Of a stretch of 64,000 nucleotides of DNA, positions 23,085 through 35,110 are shown piece after piece. The notes under the pieces were generated by a model that saw only the letters and a list, made by a program, of their open reading frames with translations, did no database searches and was not told where the DNA came from. This DNA is from Morella rubra. Its lineage: Eukaryota > Streptophyta > Magnoliopsida > Fagales > Myricaceae. How positions within the stretch are numbered: position 1 is the stretch's first letter; the number at the start of each line of letters is the position of its first letter. The stretch spans positions 17,245,167 through 17,309,166 of the forward strand of contig CM025851.1 in the NCBI GenBank assembly GCA_003952965.2. The letters are read 5' to 3'. The position numbers and the translations under genes are program-made.

Positions 23085-24516
23085 CTATTTGTTGTCCCAC
23101 ATTACATTGGTTATTCTATCCCGAAGTTCTGACACCTCTCTCATTGAGCTAGGAGCGATCTTGAAGTTATTGAGGTTATGCCTAAACCTACGTCTACGTC
23201 TTCCGGAGCCGACCATCAAATCTGCAACATCATGTGTGGTGAAAATTTGGTCTGTTTGCTAGTGTATTTGGCAAAAGTTGTGAAGTGTGCAACACACATG
23301 GCTGTCTTGTGGGAGGATACCGGAGCATTGTCTTCAGTATGGGAACCAGTTTTTGAGAGCCCTAAACAACCTCTCAATTATGTTCCGAAGTGATAAATGG
23401 TTGTAGTTGAATAGCTCTTTCTTTGCCCTTGGTCTGCCAGATGTACCTCTAAATCTCTTAAGATGGTATCTTTGTCCCATTAAGGTGGCAAAAAGCCCTT
23501 CATAAGCGAAAGGTCAGAATCCACCAAATAATAATACCCTACACCATGGACAACCATAACATCATCCAGCTCAACATTTGTTACATAGGATTTTAATACG
23601 TGCTATATCGAGTAATAATGTGTCATGTCTCACCGTCAGGTGGTATCGAGAACTTATGGGCCGGATTGCTTATTCATCATAAAAGACATGCGAGTCATGT
23701 GCTGATCCCTCCCATCCAGTGTATACAGAGGTAAACATCCTGTCGAAGTCACATACTGCCAAGACAATTTGTGTGATTGTTGCCTTTCGATTTTTGTTTG
23801 CATTTGAATCTCCTTTCCACAACCATGCACTCACTTGAGTGTCGTCAATTGCCCCAACGCATTTCTGCAATCAACATAAATGTTATTAGGCATGAGATTG
23901 TCCATTATGACTTAACAACGATACCATATATCATAGGAGTATATATCTCAAACCACGGATAGTATTTTGGGTTGTTCTCCACATACAGATGAGTTGTAAT
24001 CGGTTCCTTGGGTGCCAATAAAATCTTTCTCAATTTGCAAATTGCTCTCATGGCACGCTTAAAGTGTCGAGATACTGTCTCCAGCAAGTGCTGAAATTGA
24101 TCCGCTGTTCGTCGCATCCCAATTGGCTTAGCTACAATGTATAAAAATATCGCCAAAGACTCTTCCGCCCTTAAACCCTTCGTATCCTCTATCAACCCCT
24201 TGCTCTTTAAGGTATCCACTAGTAATATGAATGTGTGTCTTTCCAAATGGAATACCTCGTAACAAGTTTTGTCATTAGATTCGGTGAGAATTTCTTCAAT
24301 GTACATGTACCCTCGTAGAATTGAGGTCTGTTGGGGTATCTTAGTAATTTGGATCTGCCTTGAGCATTGCCAACTATATAGGAACCAAAACCCCTCCTCT
24401 CGCCACGCATCCTCCTCGAAGGACAATAGGTGTAATAGGCACTCAAATAATCGGCTATTAACTGCTATTACGTTGCTCACTATGTTATTAACCGCCATTA
24501 AGTTGCAATTCTTCAA
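23085..24516 (-). pseudogene. PIF/Harbinger transposase (DDE_Tnp_4, ALP1-like), decayed
   Basis: The longest piece, from 24516, contains LRAEESLAIFLYIVAKPIGM, RTADQFQHLLETVSRHF and NNPKYYPWFE, followed after a probable intron by CVGAIDDTQVSAW (first catalytic Asp) and VYTGWEGSAHDSHVF (second Asp). The third acid is in NIIERLFRALKNWFP. The C-terminus SELRDRITNVMWDNK ends at the TAG at 23085-23087. Breaks include a TAA just after VFYDE, a frameshift before FSIPPD, a stop after NWFP and a lost splice donor after YPWFE (GAGATATAT instead of a GT). The intron after PPD (GTGAGA...GTGTAG) still looks usable. The family is clear; the copy is inactive. Confidence 0.88.
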
Positions 24517-26382
24517 ACAAACCCACCAATTCTTGCAACACTACTCTGGACTACAAATGTTAAACATATTCTTGTTAGTTACTTGCCAGAGTCCTAGCAT
24601 TGCAAAATCACAACACGCAGAATGGTTACTATGTAGCATCCTAATACGTAATTTATATGAATAAAGTGCATCTAATGCCATTGTTACCGAAATCCCAAAA
24701 TATACATCCCCTACGATTAACAAGCAGACAGACCTAATATTAGGTAAAAAAGACTGTGCATTCGGGTTACCCAAATAATAAACAATGCAAGGGCATTATC
24801 ACATCCCTTCTTACATTTTTCAATTAATGAACTAGGTCCTAACCTTCACCACCTGGAGGTCGAAGCTCAGTGGATTGAGCAGGGTAAGAGTTTAATTTAT
24901 CGGAACTAAACGGCGGTGGCTGATGTCCCAACAACTCACCAGTCCACCTCTGGGGAGAATGATCGACAGCTGATACTCTACCTTTCTCAAGCGATCTCAA
25001 TACAAATTCCTATGTGAATCCTACCAGTCGATGTCCAATGCTTCCCCGTGGATCTGAATGAACTTTTGCTACTGTATTCAGTGTTGTTAGTTTAGGAACA
25101 ACTACTTCTCCCTTTCGACTAGGGATTCGCTTTATAGAGTTGCTTGGTTTATGGTAGATGCAAGTGGCTAACGTGCCATGAGAAAGAGGCACATACACGT
25201 CACTTTAAATATATTAGAATAATAATTCATTTGTAAATCAGGTGAATCTGGAATGCGGGTCCCATAGTCCAATGTCACTACTATGATATACATAATTTTT
25301 TGACACAATTGTGTCAATTTATTTAATTACACTCTCACCCTCGTATGTCCAATTAAATATTGGGCCGTCATCAAAATCAGATAATATTATTAAATTGCTG
25401 GTTCAATCTTATCTTTCACTATGCACTTAATTGATATTCGTTGAAGTATTTATCGTACGCGTAAACTTAATTCCCTTTTTTAATTACTAGATTAGGGAAT
25501 GAGATTCTGTTAACTACAAATGCTATGAATACACTAATAATATTGCTATTTAATTGAATAAACATTTTAAACTTACTAATGTAGACATATCATTGAAAAG
25601 GAACTTCGTAAATATACTTTACAAATCCATCGGTTTGTTACATTTGGATGTACAGAAGAAAAACAAAATAAAATATTCCCAAAAAAAATAAAAAAAAAGC
25701 CCTAGCTAAATTATATAACCAGTAAATATATGACCTGAATCGGAATTAAATACATAGTTGACTAGAAATTAAATACACAGATTCCGATTAAATGTCAGCT
25801 ATGAGATTGAACTTTGGTGCCGCAGTTCTCCCTTTCCGCCTCGGATCCAGAACCTTCTAAACCTGATGAGCTTTCACCATCATCCCTTTTGCTTCTATAC
25901 AACTTTCACGATCAGCTGACAATAACTTCTCCAGATATTTCAAAATACATTTCCTCTAAAAGCACCCTTTGTCGTCCACACCAACTATCCCCGAATCTCA
26001 TGCATCACACCCAACCCCCTTATTACAGTTCGGTTACACCCAACCCTCAAAATGACATACCAAATATACCTTAAGCAATACCATGAGGGCATTAACAAAC
26101 TAATCGGAATATCCAATATACAAAACAAAACAATCAAATATATAGAACACAATAATCAAATAATAGAGATAATTGGATGACAACATATCAAATAAGTTAG
26201 GCTAATCGAACAAAATATCAAAATAAGTTACGGTAACAAAATATCCAACAACAGTACACCAAAATATCCAGTTTGCTAACTACTATTACGGCTGTACCAC
26301 TACCACTAGGAGAATATGTCCAACATTTATACCAAATATAAGTAGAGTCCAAAATATGCACAATAATATAAACCTAGTTACT

Positions 26383-26720
26383 GGAGGGGTCACTCGATGA
26401 CTCGTGACTGTTCTCCATAAATTCGTCCCACACACAGCATGTCTTTCTGCGGCGGCAACCTTCACTGTCCTCTCCGCTGTCTGAGATCGAGTCAGTGTCA
26501 CAAACTGAATAGTAATAAAATATGCATTAGGGTTAGATAACACCAGATAATCAGATATACGTGAAAATGAAATATGTATTTTCTTAAGAAAATCTTATTA
26601 CTTGCTACTTGCCTTTGTACGTCAGCAAGTCGAACAGGGTACGTATGGTCGTCAGATGAGTTAGACCACGAATCCTTCGACGTCGGAGATGACTTGATCG
26701 AGGCGTAAGCAAATGTTCTA
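26383..26720 (-). pseudogene. Possible remnant of an unknown ORF (acidic, Ser-rich)
   Basis: On the minus strand a frame beginning KRDRTFAYASIKSS runs to LADVQRQ. After a probable intron (GTAGCA...ACTATTCAG) it continues as CDTDSISDSGEDSEG to a TAG. The composition resembles real acidic protein more than random A/T-rich sequence, and it lies within the Harbinger block. No family was recognised, and upstream sequence has stops in all frames. Confidence 0.25.
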
Positions 26721-26934
26721 TCACGCTTGGCGTGAGTATGCCTAACCAGCGACTATGTTGGCAGTGGGGGAGATAGTTGAATAGTTAAAGGAGGAGGTAT
26801 GGGGCATTCAAGCTGTTACATTACACGACGAACGGAGGGTGACGTGTTAAATTCGGGCTTCTCATAACCCTTTTCTTATCTTGTCCCAGTCGTGTGGACG
26901 AGGAGCGTGAAGATTTGCGTTACAGTCAGATGCA

Positions 26935-28440
26935 GGGTTCGATCTATTGGTCGCAGTCACGAGGAAGATATTGAACAATTATTAAACCCTTTGGTAGAGG
27001 ATATGACGTATGATTGTATGTGACTGTTGGGCTTAGCTTGTAAGGTGCAAAGAATGTATCTCTTAGAATGACAACTAATGGATATAAATCACGTACATTT
27101 ATTAACAAGGTTTAACAATAAAGAACAAAGTGAGTTATGTGCCGCTCTATCTCTCACTCGTCAATCTGAGCCATTTAATTTTCACCTTATCTTAACCTTA
27201 ACATAAGCATTTTCTTTTTAAAGCATGACCTCGATTTATACGCATTTTCATACGCATTTTAAAACATTCGATTTATATTAAGTTGTGATTTGCACCTGAT
27301 TAAATGTATCGTATTATTATAGATTGTTCTAATTGTAACCTTATATTGTCGTTAATTTTAATATTACATTTCGATTGTTGCCGATTAATAAGGGAATATG
27401 AAGTTGCATTTCTCAATTAATAATCAATAGTGGGGTTTTGAATATGGCATAGGGGGTCTCAGTATAGTTAAGTAAATTAACAATTACGCTTAACATTTAT
27501 ATAACTATTAATACGAACATGCTAATAAATGTTAGTTTACAAATTGCATCAAAATAACGACAATTGGTACATGAATTTGATTCTAACAAAGTATGAAATA
27601 TGTGCAGTAATAAAGTAATTCTTTTAAAATGTGGCATAATTGTTCCTTTTTTTTTTTTTTTTAAGAAATCAAATGTGTCATAATTGGTCGTCTTTACAAA
27701 CGTTGTTAGCATCTAAAAATGGCTGCAAAGCACCATCAGTCAGGTCTGTGTTGACACCGTAGTTCAGTTCAGTTCTGTACTCATGACTACAGTTTCAAAC
27801 ATTTAAACTGTTGCCGACTATATACCGAGGGGTTGGTACGAAGTTGTTGGACTGCTTTATGCAAGTCATTAATATTGAGGGTTTATATTTTACAATTACA
27901 AATATTAAATTCAACCACTTAACCTATGTTGATAAATAAATTGCACTTTCATTTGTCATATTTGTTCCTTTATAATTTATAGTTCAATACTATAACATTT
28001 ATTACATTAATATTAGACCCGCAATAAACATGATGGAAAACACCAAATTTATAATTTAGATATCATACTGTAACATGTATGAATAGTTATTTTTAGTACA
28101 TAATTTTTTAGTATGAGATGGAGGGTTGATCTCTTGGCCGCAGGCACGAGGAAGATATTGAACAGTTATTAAACCTTTTCGCAGAGGGTATGGCCTCTGA
28201 TTGTATGCGACTGTTGGGCTTATTTTGAACATTACAAAGAATGTTATTAGAAGAATGACAACTTATGGATATAAATCAAGTGCAATTATTAACATGGTCC
28301 ATAAATAAATAACGAAGTGGGTTCCGTGCTACTATATCTCCCACTCGTCAATTTGAGTCATTTAATTTGCACCTTATCTTATCTTTAACATACGTAGTTT
28401 AAAATATACGATTTATATTAAGTTGTGATTTGCACCTAAT
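26935..28440. repeat. Direct duplication of about 350 bp, 1.2 kb apart
   Basis: Sequence at about 26935-27310 recurs at about 28120-28440. Shared words include CACGAGGAAGATATTGAACA, ACTGTTGGGCTTA, GAATGACAACT.ATGGATATA and CGTCAATNTGAG. The copies differ by many substitutions and small indels, so the duplication is old. The same AATAAGGGAAT and TAATCAATAG words are also found near 27390-27430 and 29675-29715, suggesting that repeated ends of an element are involved. Confidence 0.7.
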
Positions 28441-29084
28441 TAATTAATTTTTATAGAATTTTAGTTAATTAATTGTTATTCTATGAAAGGCCTAATAAAT
28501 CTCCTTGATAAAAGGAACCATTAACTCTTCAGCTGTTTATAAAGTCTCCTTTATTAGAGCATACTCAACCCTATAAGGTCTAGTTAATTAATTTTTATTT
28601 TATAAAGGGGCCAATTAAATCTCCTTGATCGAAGGAACAATTAACTCTTCACCCGTTTATAAAGTTTCATCGATCAACCTAAGATCTTTTTATTTGAAAG
28701 ATATTAATTGCAAAATCATTCAAACAAAATTTCACAAAATCAATATCCTATAAAATCTCCTTACGATTAGTTGGCAATTGATTCTAGAAATCCTATAAAA
28801 TCTCACACCTAATTCATTCAGCAAACAAAAATAATTTGTAGCCCTTTATACCATCTAATCTATTTAATATTTTTACCTTGTATGCATTAATTAACAACTA
28901 AAATTTATCTTTAAAAGGACTTAATCTATAAACCATTTTACAATTATCTGAGACAATATTTGGATTGCTTGTTAAGTACAAAAACTACTTAAAAATCCAC
29001 TTAACCATCCTATTTTTTCTCCTCATTTATTTGTTGTATTTATCATTATTTGTATTGTATTTTTGATTTTCTAGTTTTTTATTT

Positions 29085-29665
29085 AATTTGAAGAAGTTGA
29101 AATCTTTGGATGAGGTTGACTTGAAAAAATATTGTTGCACTTGAAAATGTTTTAAGACATGAAGATCATGTTGATATTGATGGTTTAGATTTGTTTTCAG
29201 AATTGAAAATGTTAAAAGAGATTTTAAAAATAGAGACTTACAGAATATTATTGACAGTACTTACAAAAAGAGATTTTACGAAATATTAAATTATATAAAA
29301 AGATTAGACTATTTTCTAAGTGCAAGTATTGCTTATAGAATATTATTGACATACTTATAATGGTTGCTTCTGCAAAAAGAAGTTTTTAAAAACTAAAACT
29401 AATAAAATCCTACTTAAGATCAAATATGACTAAGAAAGATTAAATAGATTAGCCATATTATCATTGAAAATTATATATTAACAAATTTAGAATATAAAAC
29501 TTTGATAAGTAATTTTGCATCTCAAAAAGTTAGAAGAATATGTTTTAACTAACTTTTTATTAATATTTTATTTTTTAAATATATTATTTTTATAAATTAT
29601 TATAGAAGTCCTCACTTTGAGGTTTCGCCTAAGGACCCAATTACCTTAGAGCCGTCCCCGCTGTA
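29085..29665 (+). pseudogene. hAT transposase C-terminal remnant (ZMYM1/TTF-type)
   Basis: Broken frames read LKKLKSLDEVDLKKYC, then ENVLRHEDHVDIDGLDLFSE and LKMLKEIL. Later pieces are VASAKRSF, KLKLIKSYLRSNMTKK and finally LEYKTLISNFASQKVRRICF before TAA. These match the C-terminal dimerisation region of plant hAT transposases of the zinc-finger MYM-like group. At least two stops and several frameshifts are present. The 3' sequence near 29600-29665 (TTTGAGGTTTCGCCTAAGGACC, AGAGCCGTCCCCGC) looks like the end of such an element. Inserted in the Harbinger block. Confidence 0.75.
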
Positions 29666-30366
29666 ACCAACTAATAAGGGAATTTCTTGCTCGAATTTGC
29701 TGATTAATAATCAATAGCTAGGCTTTGAACATTGGAAGGGGGTCTCAATAGAGTCATGTAAGTGGTTTTGTTTGTCATAAACTACTATTCCATTGTTTCA
29801 ACCCCTAACATTTAAACGTTAAATAATCAGCTGTGATGTTTAGCAAAAAGATTAATCAAAATTGTTAAGTAAATACTCAATAATCACCTGTTCATTAAGT
29901 TCAAAACACTATTTTCATGCCAGTTATATGTACTAATATATAACAATATTGATAATTTATAGACTTTCTAAATAATGTTTTATCTGTGACTAATATCATG
30001 CTTAAATATTCTGTATCGTATGGTATAGTTTATGTATACGATAGGCCTATGTATATGTTGGCATGCATATATTATTACAGAATAGATTTGGAGGGAAAAC
30101 AAAGGGGAGTTAGCGAATTACAAAAAAGCGCCAGTCTGTTAATGTGGCACCGTGAACTATATGGTCACAATAAAGAATTATCTTAAGTATATCGCTAAAA
30201 AAATAAGAAAGTATATTGTCACGTCAACATGTGGGTGGACGCTAGGTTTGAGCAGGCTTAACTCGGTCTTGTATCAACAAAACCTTACCTGTAAGAAATC
30301 CCCTTTCTGTGTCGCGGAAACCCTACCCAAAATCAAATTTCATACCACAGTTAATCCATTAACAAA

Positions 30367-30975
30367 ATGCCTTTTGATTCGTATTTGGAGTCACGCCGTC
30401 ATGGAGAAAGGAGTCAAAGGAATGGTTTTTCAAGATGGAACAATTTTTTCGAGTATCCATACTGCCAATGTAATTTATGGGCAAGTGTTCAAACATCCAT
30501 GACTGAACGAAACCCAGGCCGTCGCTTCTTTGGATGTCCAATGTACACGTTTGGAATGGGAATACCAGCAAATAGAAATATGTTTCCTGTTCAGTGATTT
30601 CAGAATTTACGGTAGTTTGCAATGTCGTTATTAGGTTGGTTGGCTATAACCGTGCCATGTGTAACACACATCATATTTGCTTAATTTGTGATTGTCTGAG
30701 CCAATAAGAAGGCCTTCTATCAATGCATTTATGTCATCCTTTCGTTTATTCGTATCCTCCTATATTTTTTGCAATTGGTTCATCATATGGGTACTTCCGG
30801 TGGATGGACCCCCCTCACGTGTGCTCGCAAACAACAATTGTTGCTTCCCTTGGTCAAGAAGATGCATCTAATGGAGGAAGAAGCACGACTGCGGCAACGT
30901 AAGGAGAAGTGCTTCAAGTGGTGGCAGATTGGTTCGTGGACATTGACATTTATAATTGTTATGTGGGTATTTTAA
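30367..30975 (+). pseudogene. GRF zinc-finger protein with coiled coil and membrane tail, broken
   Basis: The first part, 30367-30597, reads CQCNLWASVQTSMTERNPG followed by RRFFGCPMY, the core of a GRF-type zinc finger (C-x-C ... NPGRRF-x-GC). After a probable intron near 30545-30800 the conserved YFRWMDPP appears in one frame. A +1 shift then gives CARKQQLLLPLVKKMHLMEE, a basic KEKC linker and a hydrophobic end (WTLTFIIVMWVF), which resembles the coiled coil and membrane anchor of plant GRF proteins. The frameshift after DPP and the unclear intron indicate a pseudogene. It may be cargo of the surrounding transposon or an independent retained fragment. Confidence 0.6.
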
Positions 30976-32043
30976 ATGGAGGGACGTCACCCAAAATAGC
31001 TACGATTCTCTGGTTGACGTCTTTGAGATTTTTGTTCAGGTCCCTGGTTTGATACTGGCAACTAGGGAATTTGGGAAATTTTTGAAAACTTCGTTGACAT
31101 TAATATTCATGTTTGGTTTATATTTTAAATGTAATGGATATGTTGTATATTAGTTTTCAAATGGCTGATCTAATATGTATGAACTTTAGCAAAGATTTTT
31201 TAGAACTTGGTTGCCTTTAGCATGGTGGGTTGTTGTATTTATGTTATATAGTATTTGAAATGTTGGATTGAAAAGTGCAACAGTGACATGTTGTATGTTG
31301 GACAAAATAATAGATGAATTTCATATATTGCCAACACTTGAGACACATGGATAGAAAAGTCCATGCGAGAAAGTGGTATGTTGGAAGTTAATAGGTGCAT
31401 TCCACCTATTGCCAACACCAGACAGATACATATTTTGGTCTTATATCAAACTGTTGGGCAAAAATATCCTCAGATTACTCAACTAATTTCGGACCTAGCA
31501 AATAACCATCAACAATACAACCAGCTGAGATATACACCTAGTAAGCATAAATGGTAGTCCTAATGGTAATACCATATCAAGTATATACGCAATTTTGGCC
31601 TCTCCCTTAACTTCTGCAAGAACATACATTACAATAAATGAATTATATCGTCACAACCTTTGGGTATGATAGACGATTGATTACGGTTTATAATTCACTA
31701 CGTGTATTATAAATTACACTGATAGTAACCTGTTTTATTATAAATGAAAATGATCCAGTCAAACGTGAGGACAATTCACTGAAAAACTACTACCACATTG
31801 CTAATACTAATTTACAAAATTCTTGCATAAACCATAATCTATTAGATACAATATATGGCATTTCTTTTATAAATCAAGGGATGCATAAAATATTAGGAGG
31901 AATGAACAGCTGTCTCAACAACTAACAACAACTACCAACAAGTATTGCAATTAATTTAAAGAGGAAATTGTTTGGGAATAATGCAGAAATTGAGATACAG
32001 CAACTAACGTAAAAAACAGTTGGTCAAAATTAGATAAGGCCTA

Positions 32044-33121
32044 CTACAGCTCATCCCACCAAGCCCTGCACTTCGCATTGTCCATTAGAAGGAACATCTT
32101 CTGTGCATAAGGACTCTATAGCTTCTCGCATCCCCTGAATAATCTATCGTTGTCTCCTTCAGTCTTAAGATCCTTCAACAGTTGGACGCACTTGGAGTAA
32201 GCATCCTCCAAGAAGAGTGGATCAAACCCGAGTCCAATCACTCGATTGGCTTGGTTAGTTTGGGAAGCAAGCCAATTATTTTAGGAAGCAAGCCAAGTCT
32301 CTAGAATGTTATTCCGCTTGGCAGCTATGTCAACAAATCTATCCATTGCATTGTCCTCGACAGCAGGGGTAGCGAACTTGCCCTTAGAACACTTTGATTG
32401 ATTGATGCTGGAGGAACCATCTGACCCTCGCTTCCTAGAGACAGGTATATTGGGTGAGGATTGTTTGGCAGTCCCACGCTCAGATGGTGTCTGCTGGGTG
32501 GACTGACCACACGAACTGCTAATCTCCATCTTGTTCAACCTTTCCTCCAACTCGCGCTCTTCATCAGTGTTAGGTGGACTGGTAGTGCAAGCATGGGCAT
32601 ACTTACCGGTGGCCACGAAGCCAGTGGAAAGAAGCGACATAATCTTGTAGTTCAGGAAGCCCCTTCTTCGAAACATCCCACAATTCGAATGCCTTTGCAA
32701 GCCATGACAGCAACAAAGTCAATTGAGGAATAAGGATAAAACAACTTATTTTAATAAGGAATGGGAATAATTAGTACATTACATAGATAGGATATGAGCT
32801 ATAGGTCATTACTGCATTGAAGGACTCCCATTGAGCATTAGTTCCAGTGACCTTGTTTTTTGACTGCTCTCAGCCAAAACTAGTCTCCTTGTTGACGAGG
32901 TCACTCTAAGCTTTCCACTGCTGCTTGCACCTCTTGTATTTGTTGCGAATTTATTTCTCAGTTTGATCCTTCCTAGTTTCGTGGGTCCACTCTTCAACAA
33001 TAGTAGTCCACACAGTCTAGTGTGGATTAGCTTTGCTCACGTCCCCTGTGTTTTGCTTTTGAAGAACAATACGAATTAGTGCGAGCTCTTCCTCATCTGT
33101 CCAGTCCGAATCTTTCCCCAT
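32044..33121 (-). pseudogene. PIF/Harbinger ORF1 (Myb/SANT-like DNA-binding protein), decayed
   Basis: The start MGKDSDWTDEEELALIRIVL lies at 33121. The Myb/SANT-like domain continues with TVWTTIVEEWTHETRKDQTE, IRNKYKRCKQQWK and SDLVNKETSFG, interrupted by four in-frame stops (TAG, TAA, TAG, TGA). AFELWDVSKKGLPELQDYV follows after an intron, then a Ser-rich linker and DNAMDRFVDIAAKRNNILE. After two more stops the normal C-terminus FDPLFLEDAYSKCVQLLKDL and LLMDNAK is recognisable, ending at 32044-32046. At the two sites where I can recall the family residue (IRNK preceded by Gln; SFG followed by Trp) the stops fit C-to-T or G-to-A change. The partner transposase remnant is about 8 kb away on the same strand. 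Confidence 0.82.
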
Positions 33122-33942
33122 CTGTAGATTAACAAACATTATTATAAAAATAGTTCCTCAATATGGCATACAGGAAAAGTGATGATCCTGTTCTAGTAAC
33201 ATGACTATTTAAGAGGTTTCGGACCTTATTATACATAATTAACATAGCAATATTATACATAAATAAGGGGCACAATTATTAGGTCTTAATCTAATTCGCA
33301 AGCACATGTAAATATGGTTTCACACTTGGAAGTTTTAAATAAGGTCCGCATCTAATTGGAAAACACATGTAAATACTTATTTACACTTGGAAGTTTAAAA
33401 TAAGATTTGAATCTAATTGGCATACGCATTTAAATAAAGGTATGATTATCCAGACATAGTTACATGACTATAAGGGCACAGTTATACTTAAATGTGAATC
33501 TACGCAATTGTCCTTCTTACTTAATTAAGTATGGGACAATATCAGTATATGCACAATTATACATAAATGCGAATCTACGCAATTATCCTTCCTACCTAAT
33601 TAAGTATTTTAACACCTTCCTACTTAATTAAGTATTATTAATAACATCAGTATATGTATATATAGTCAAAAGAGTGTATACTTATTAAGTAAACATGATT
33701 CATAAAAAAATAAGTCAATTAACAGAATGCAGGGACATGTCGAAATATACTAACCTTTCTTTGCTTGAATCGGGGAGGTTTAATTAAGGGGTTGGGAGGA
33801 TGATGCTTTGAACTCCTTAAGTAGTATCCCTGCAACAGATGTTTCCCATTAATATAACTATACTGTCTAACTTCTCAGAGTAATACCATCAAACAGAGAA
33901 AGAAAGACACCACTCTGTATGGGTCCTAAATACACCAAATAA

Positions 33943-34138
33943 GGGGGGGCGTTTGTTTAACGAAATTTTGGGAAATATTCCCAAAATTTTGGGAATCTTT
34001 TGAATGTTGAAGTTTATTGGAGTTTGTAAAAAGTGTGAAGTGTATGTGTAAAAGTGTTAAGTTTATTGAGGTTTGTAAAATATGTTTGGTGTGGTGAAAA
34101 TTTTGGGCCCCCAAAAAATTGGGCAAACAAACACCCCC
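33943..34138. mobile_element. MITE, GGGTGTTTGTTT-ended family
   Basis: The left end GGGGGGGCGTTTGTTT and the right end read inverted, GGGGGTGTTTGTTTGCCC, bound a 196-bp A/T- and G-rich interior that also contains AAATTTTGGG in both orientations. It belongs with the copies at 4783 and 35111. It lies inside the Harbinger block. Confidence 0.65.
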
Positions 34139-35110
34139 AAGGTATTTAAACACAATAGCGAATTATAAGTAATGGAGATATTAACCTTAGAAATACTTCG
34201 GGTTATGGGGATCGTGATCAGTAAGACATGGGGACGCTTTTGGAGCGAAGAACAGGGCTCCGGCTTGTAGGGCTTCAGTGCGGCGGAAAGGGACCTCGCT
34301 GAACCAGAGCTGCAAATGGCCGACTTCCTTGGTTCCAACTCAGAATGTGGCATTTCTGAATGTCCAAAATGGCCGTTTGTTATTTATCTACGCTCAATTT
34401 AGGGCAAGAACTGCAGTGGGTTAGGGGGAAGCGGTTATAGCTGTTGGATTAATGTAGGTGGAGGGGATTGTTAATCAGTCTTGTTAGAAACGCTACCATG
34501 GACAAAGTGGTAGGAACGTCGATTCAATGCTGCCATTATTGAGATTTAAGACTTAGGCCCATTAGATTTGCGAATCTGGTGATGAAACTAGGGCTATGGA
34601 AAGGAGAAGTGACAGGAGGACATTTGAGAGGTGAGTGATGTGTACGGCGGATTCTGGTGGGAGGGTGATATAATTGCGAGAGTAGAAAATGCAAGCCACC
34701 AGTTAGAATGGAGTGGAAATGAGAAGGGGAAGAAAGAGAAGTCCTCTGCAATTTTGCTAAGGAGTTAGGTTCTGGAGATGAGGGAAGGATGGAGATCCAA
34801 CAGAAATTTCCCAACAGTGCGATTTGTAGATCGTTAGACACGAACTATGGACCCCATTATAGGTGTACATGATTGTAATGTAGGGTCCACATGCTTTGTA
34901 AGTCAAACGATGAAGTTAGATAAACAATGACTCACGAATGTTTTTAATTTGACATTTGACTTCGAGGAATGTGAAGACGTTGACAGGTTAAACAAGTACG
35001 TCATGTTTGCAGAAACCCGATTTAAAAACCAATACATCCAAACGCCGGAGACTTAAAATGGGACTTAAGTCGTAAAGCCCAAGTTAAAAATCGATCCCAA
35101 ACATAGCCAT

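Larger units (their letters stand above)
22151..35108. mobile_element. Possible large composite PIF/Harbinger element (decayed)
   Basis: The block contains both proteins of a PIF/Harbinger element on the minus strand: a DDE transposase remnant (23085-24516) and a Myb/SANT-like ORF1 remnant (32044-33121). The left end GGTCTTGTTTGGAATCG and the right end read inverted, GGCTATGTTTGGGATCG, match at 13 of 17 positions, and both flanks read ATG. A 3-bp duplication is typical of this superfamily, although TTA/TAA is usual. At about 13 kb it is large, explained if later insertions (hAT remnant, duplication, GRF ORF) expanded it. The shared ends could be coincidental; two separate elements remain possible. 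Confidence 0.45.

Noticed and set aside
23880-23945. AT-AC (U12-type) intron in the Harbinger transposase after YPWFE
   Set aside because: The start ATATATAC lacks the ATATCCTT consensus and the end is TTGCAG. A mutated GT donor in a decayed element is simpler.
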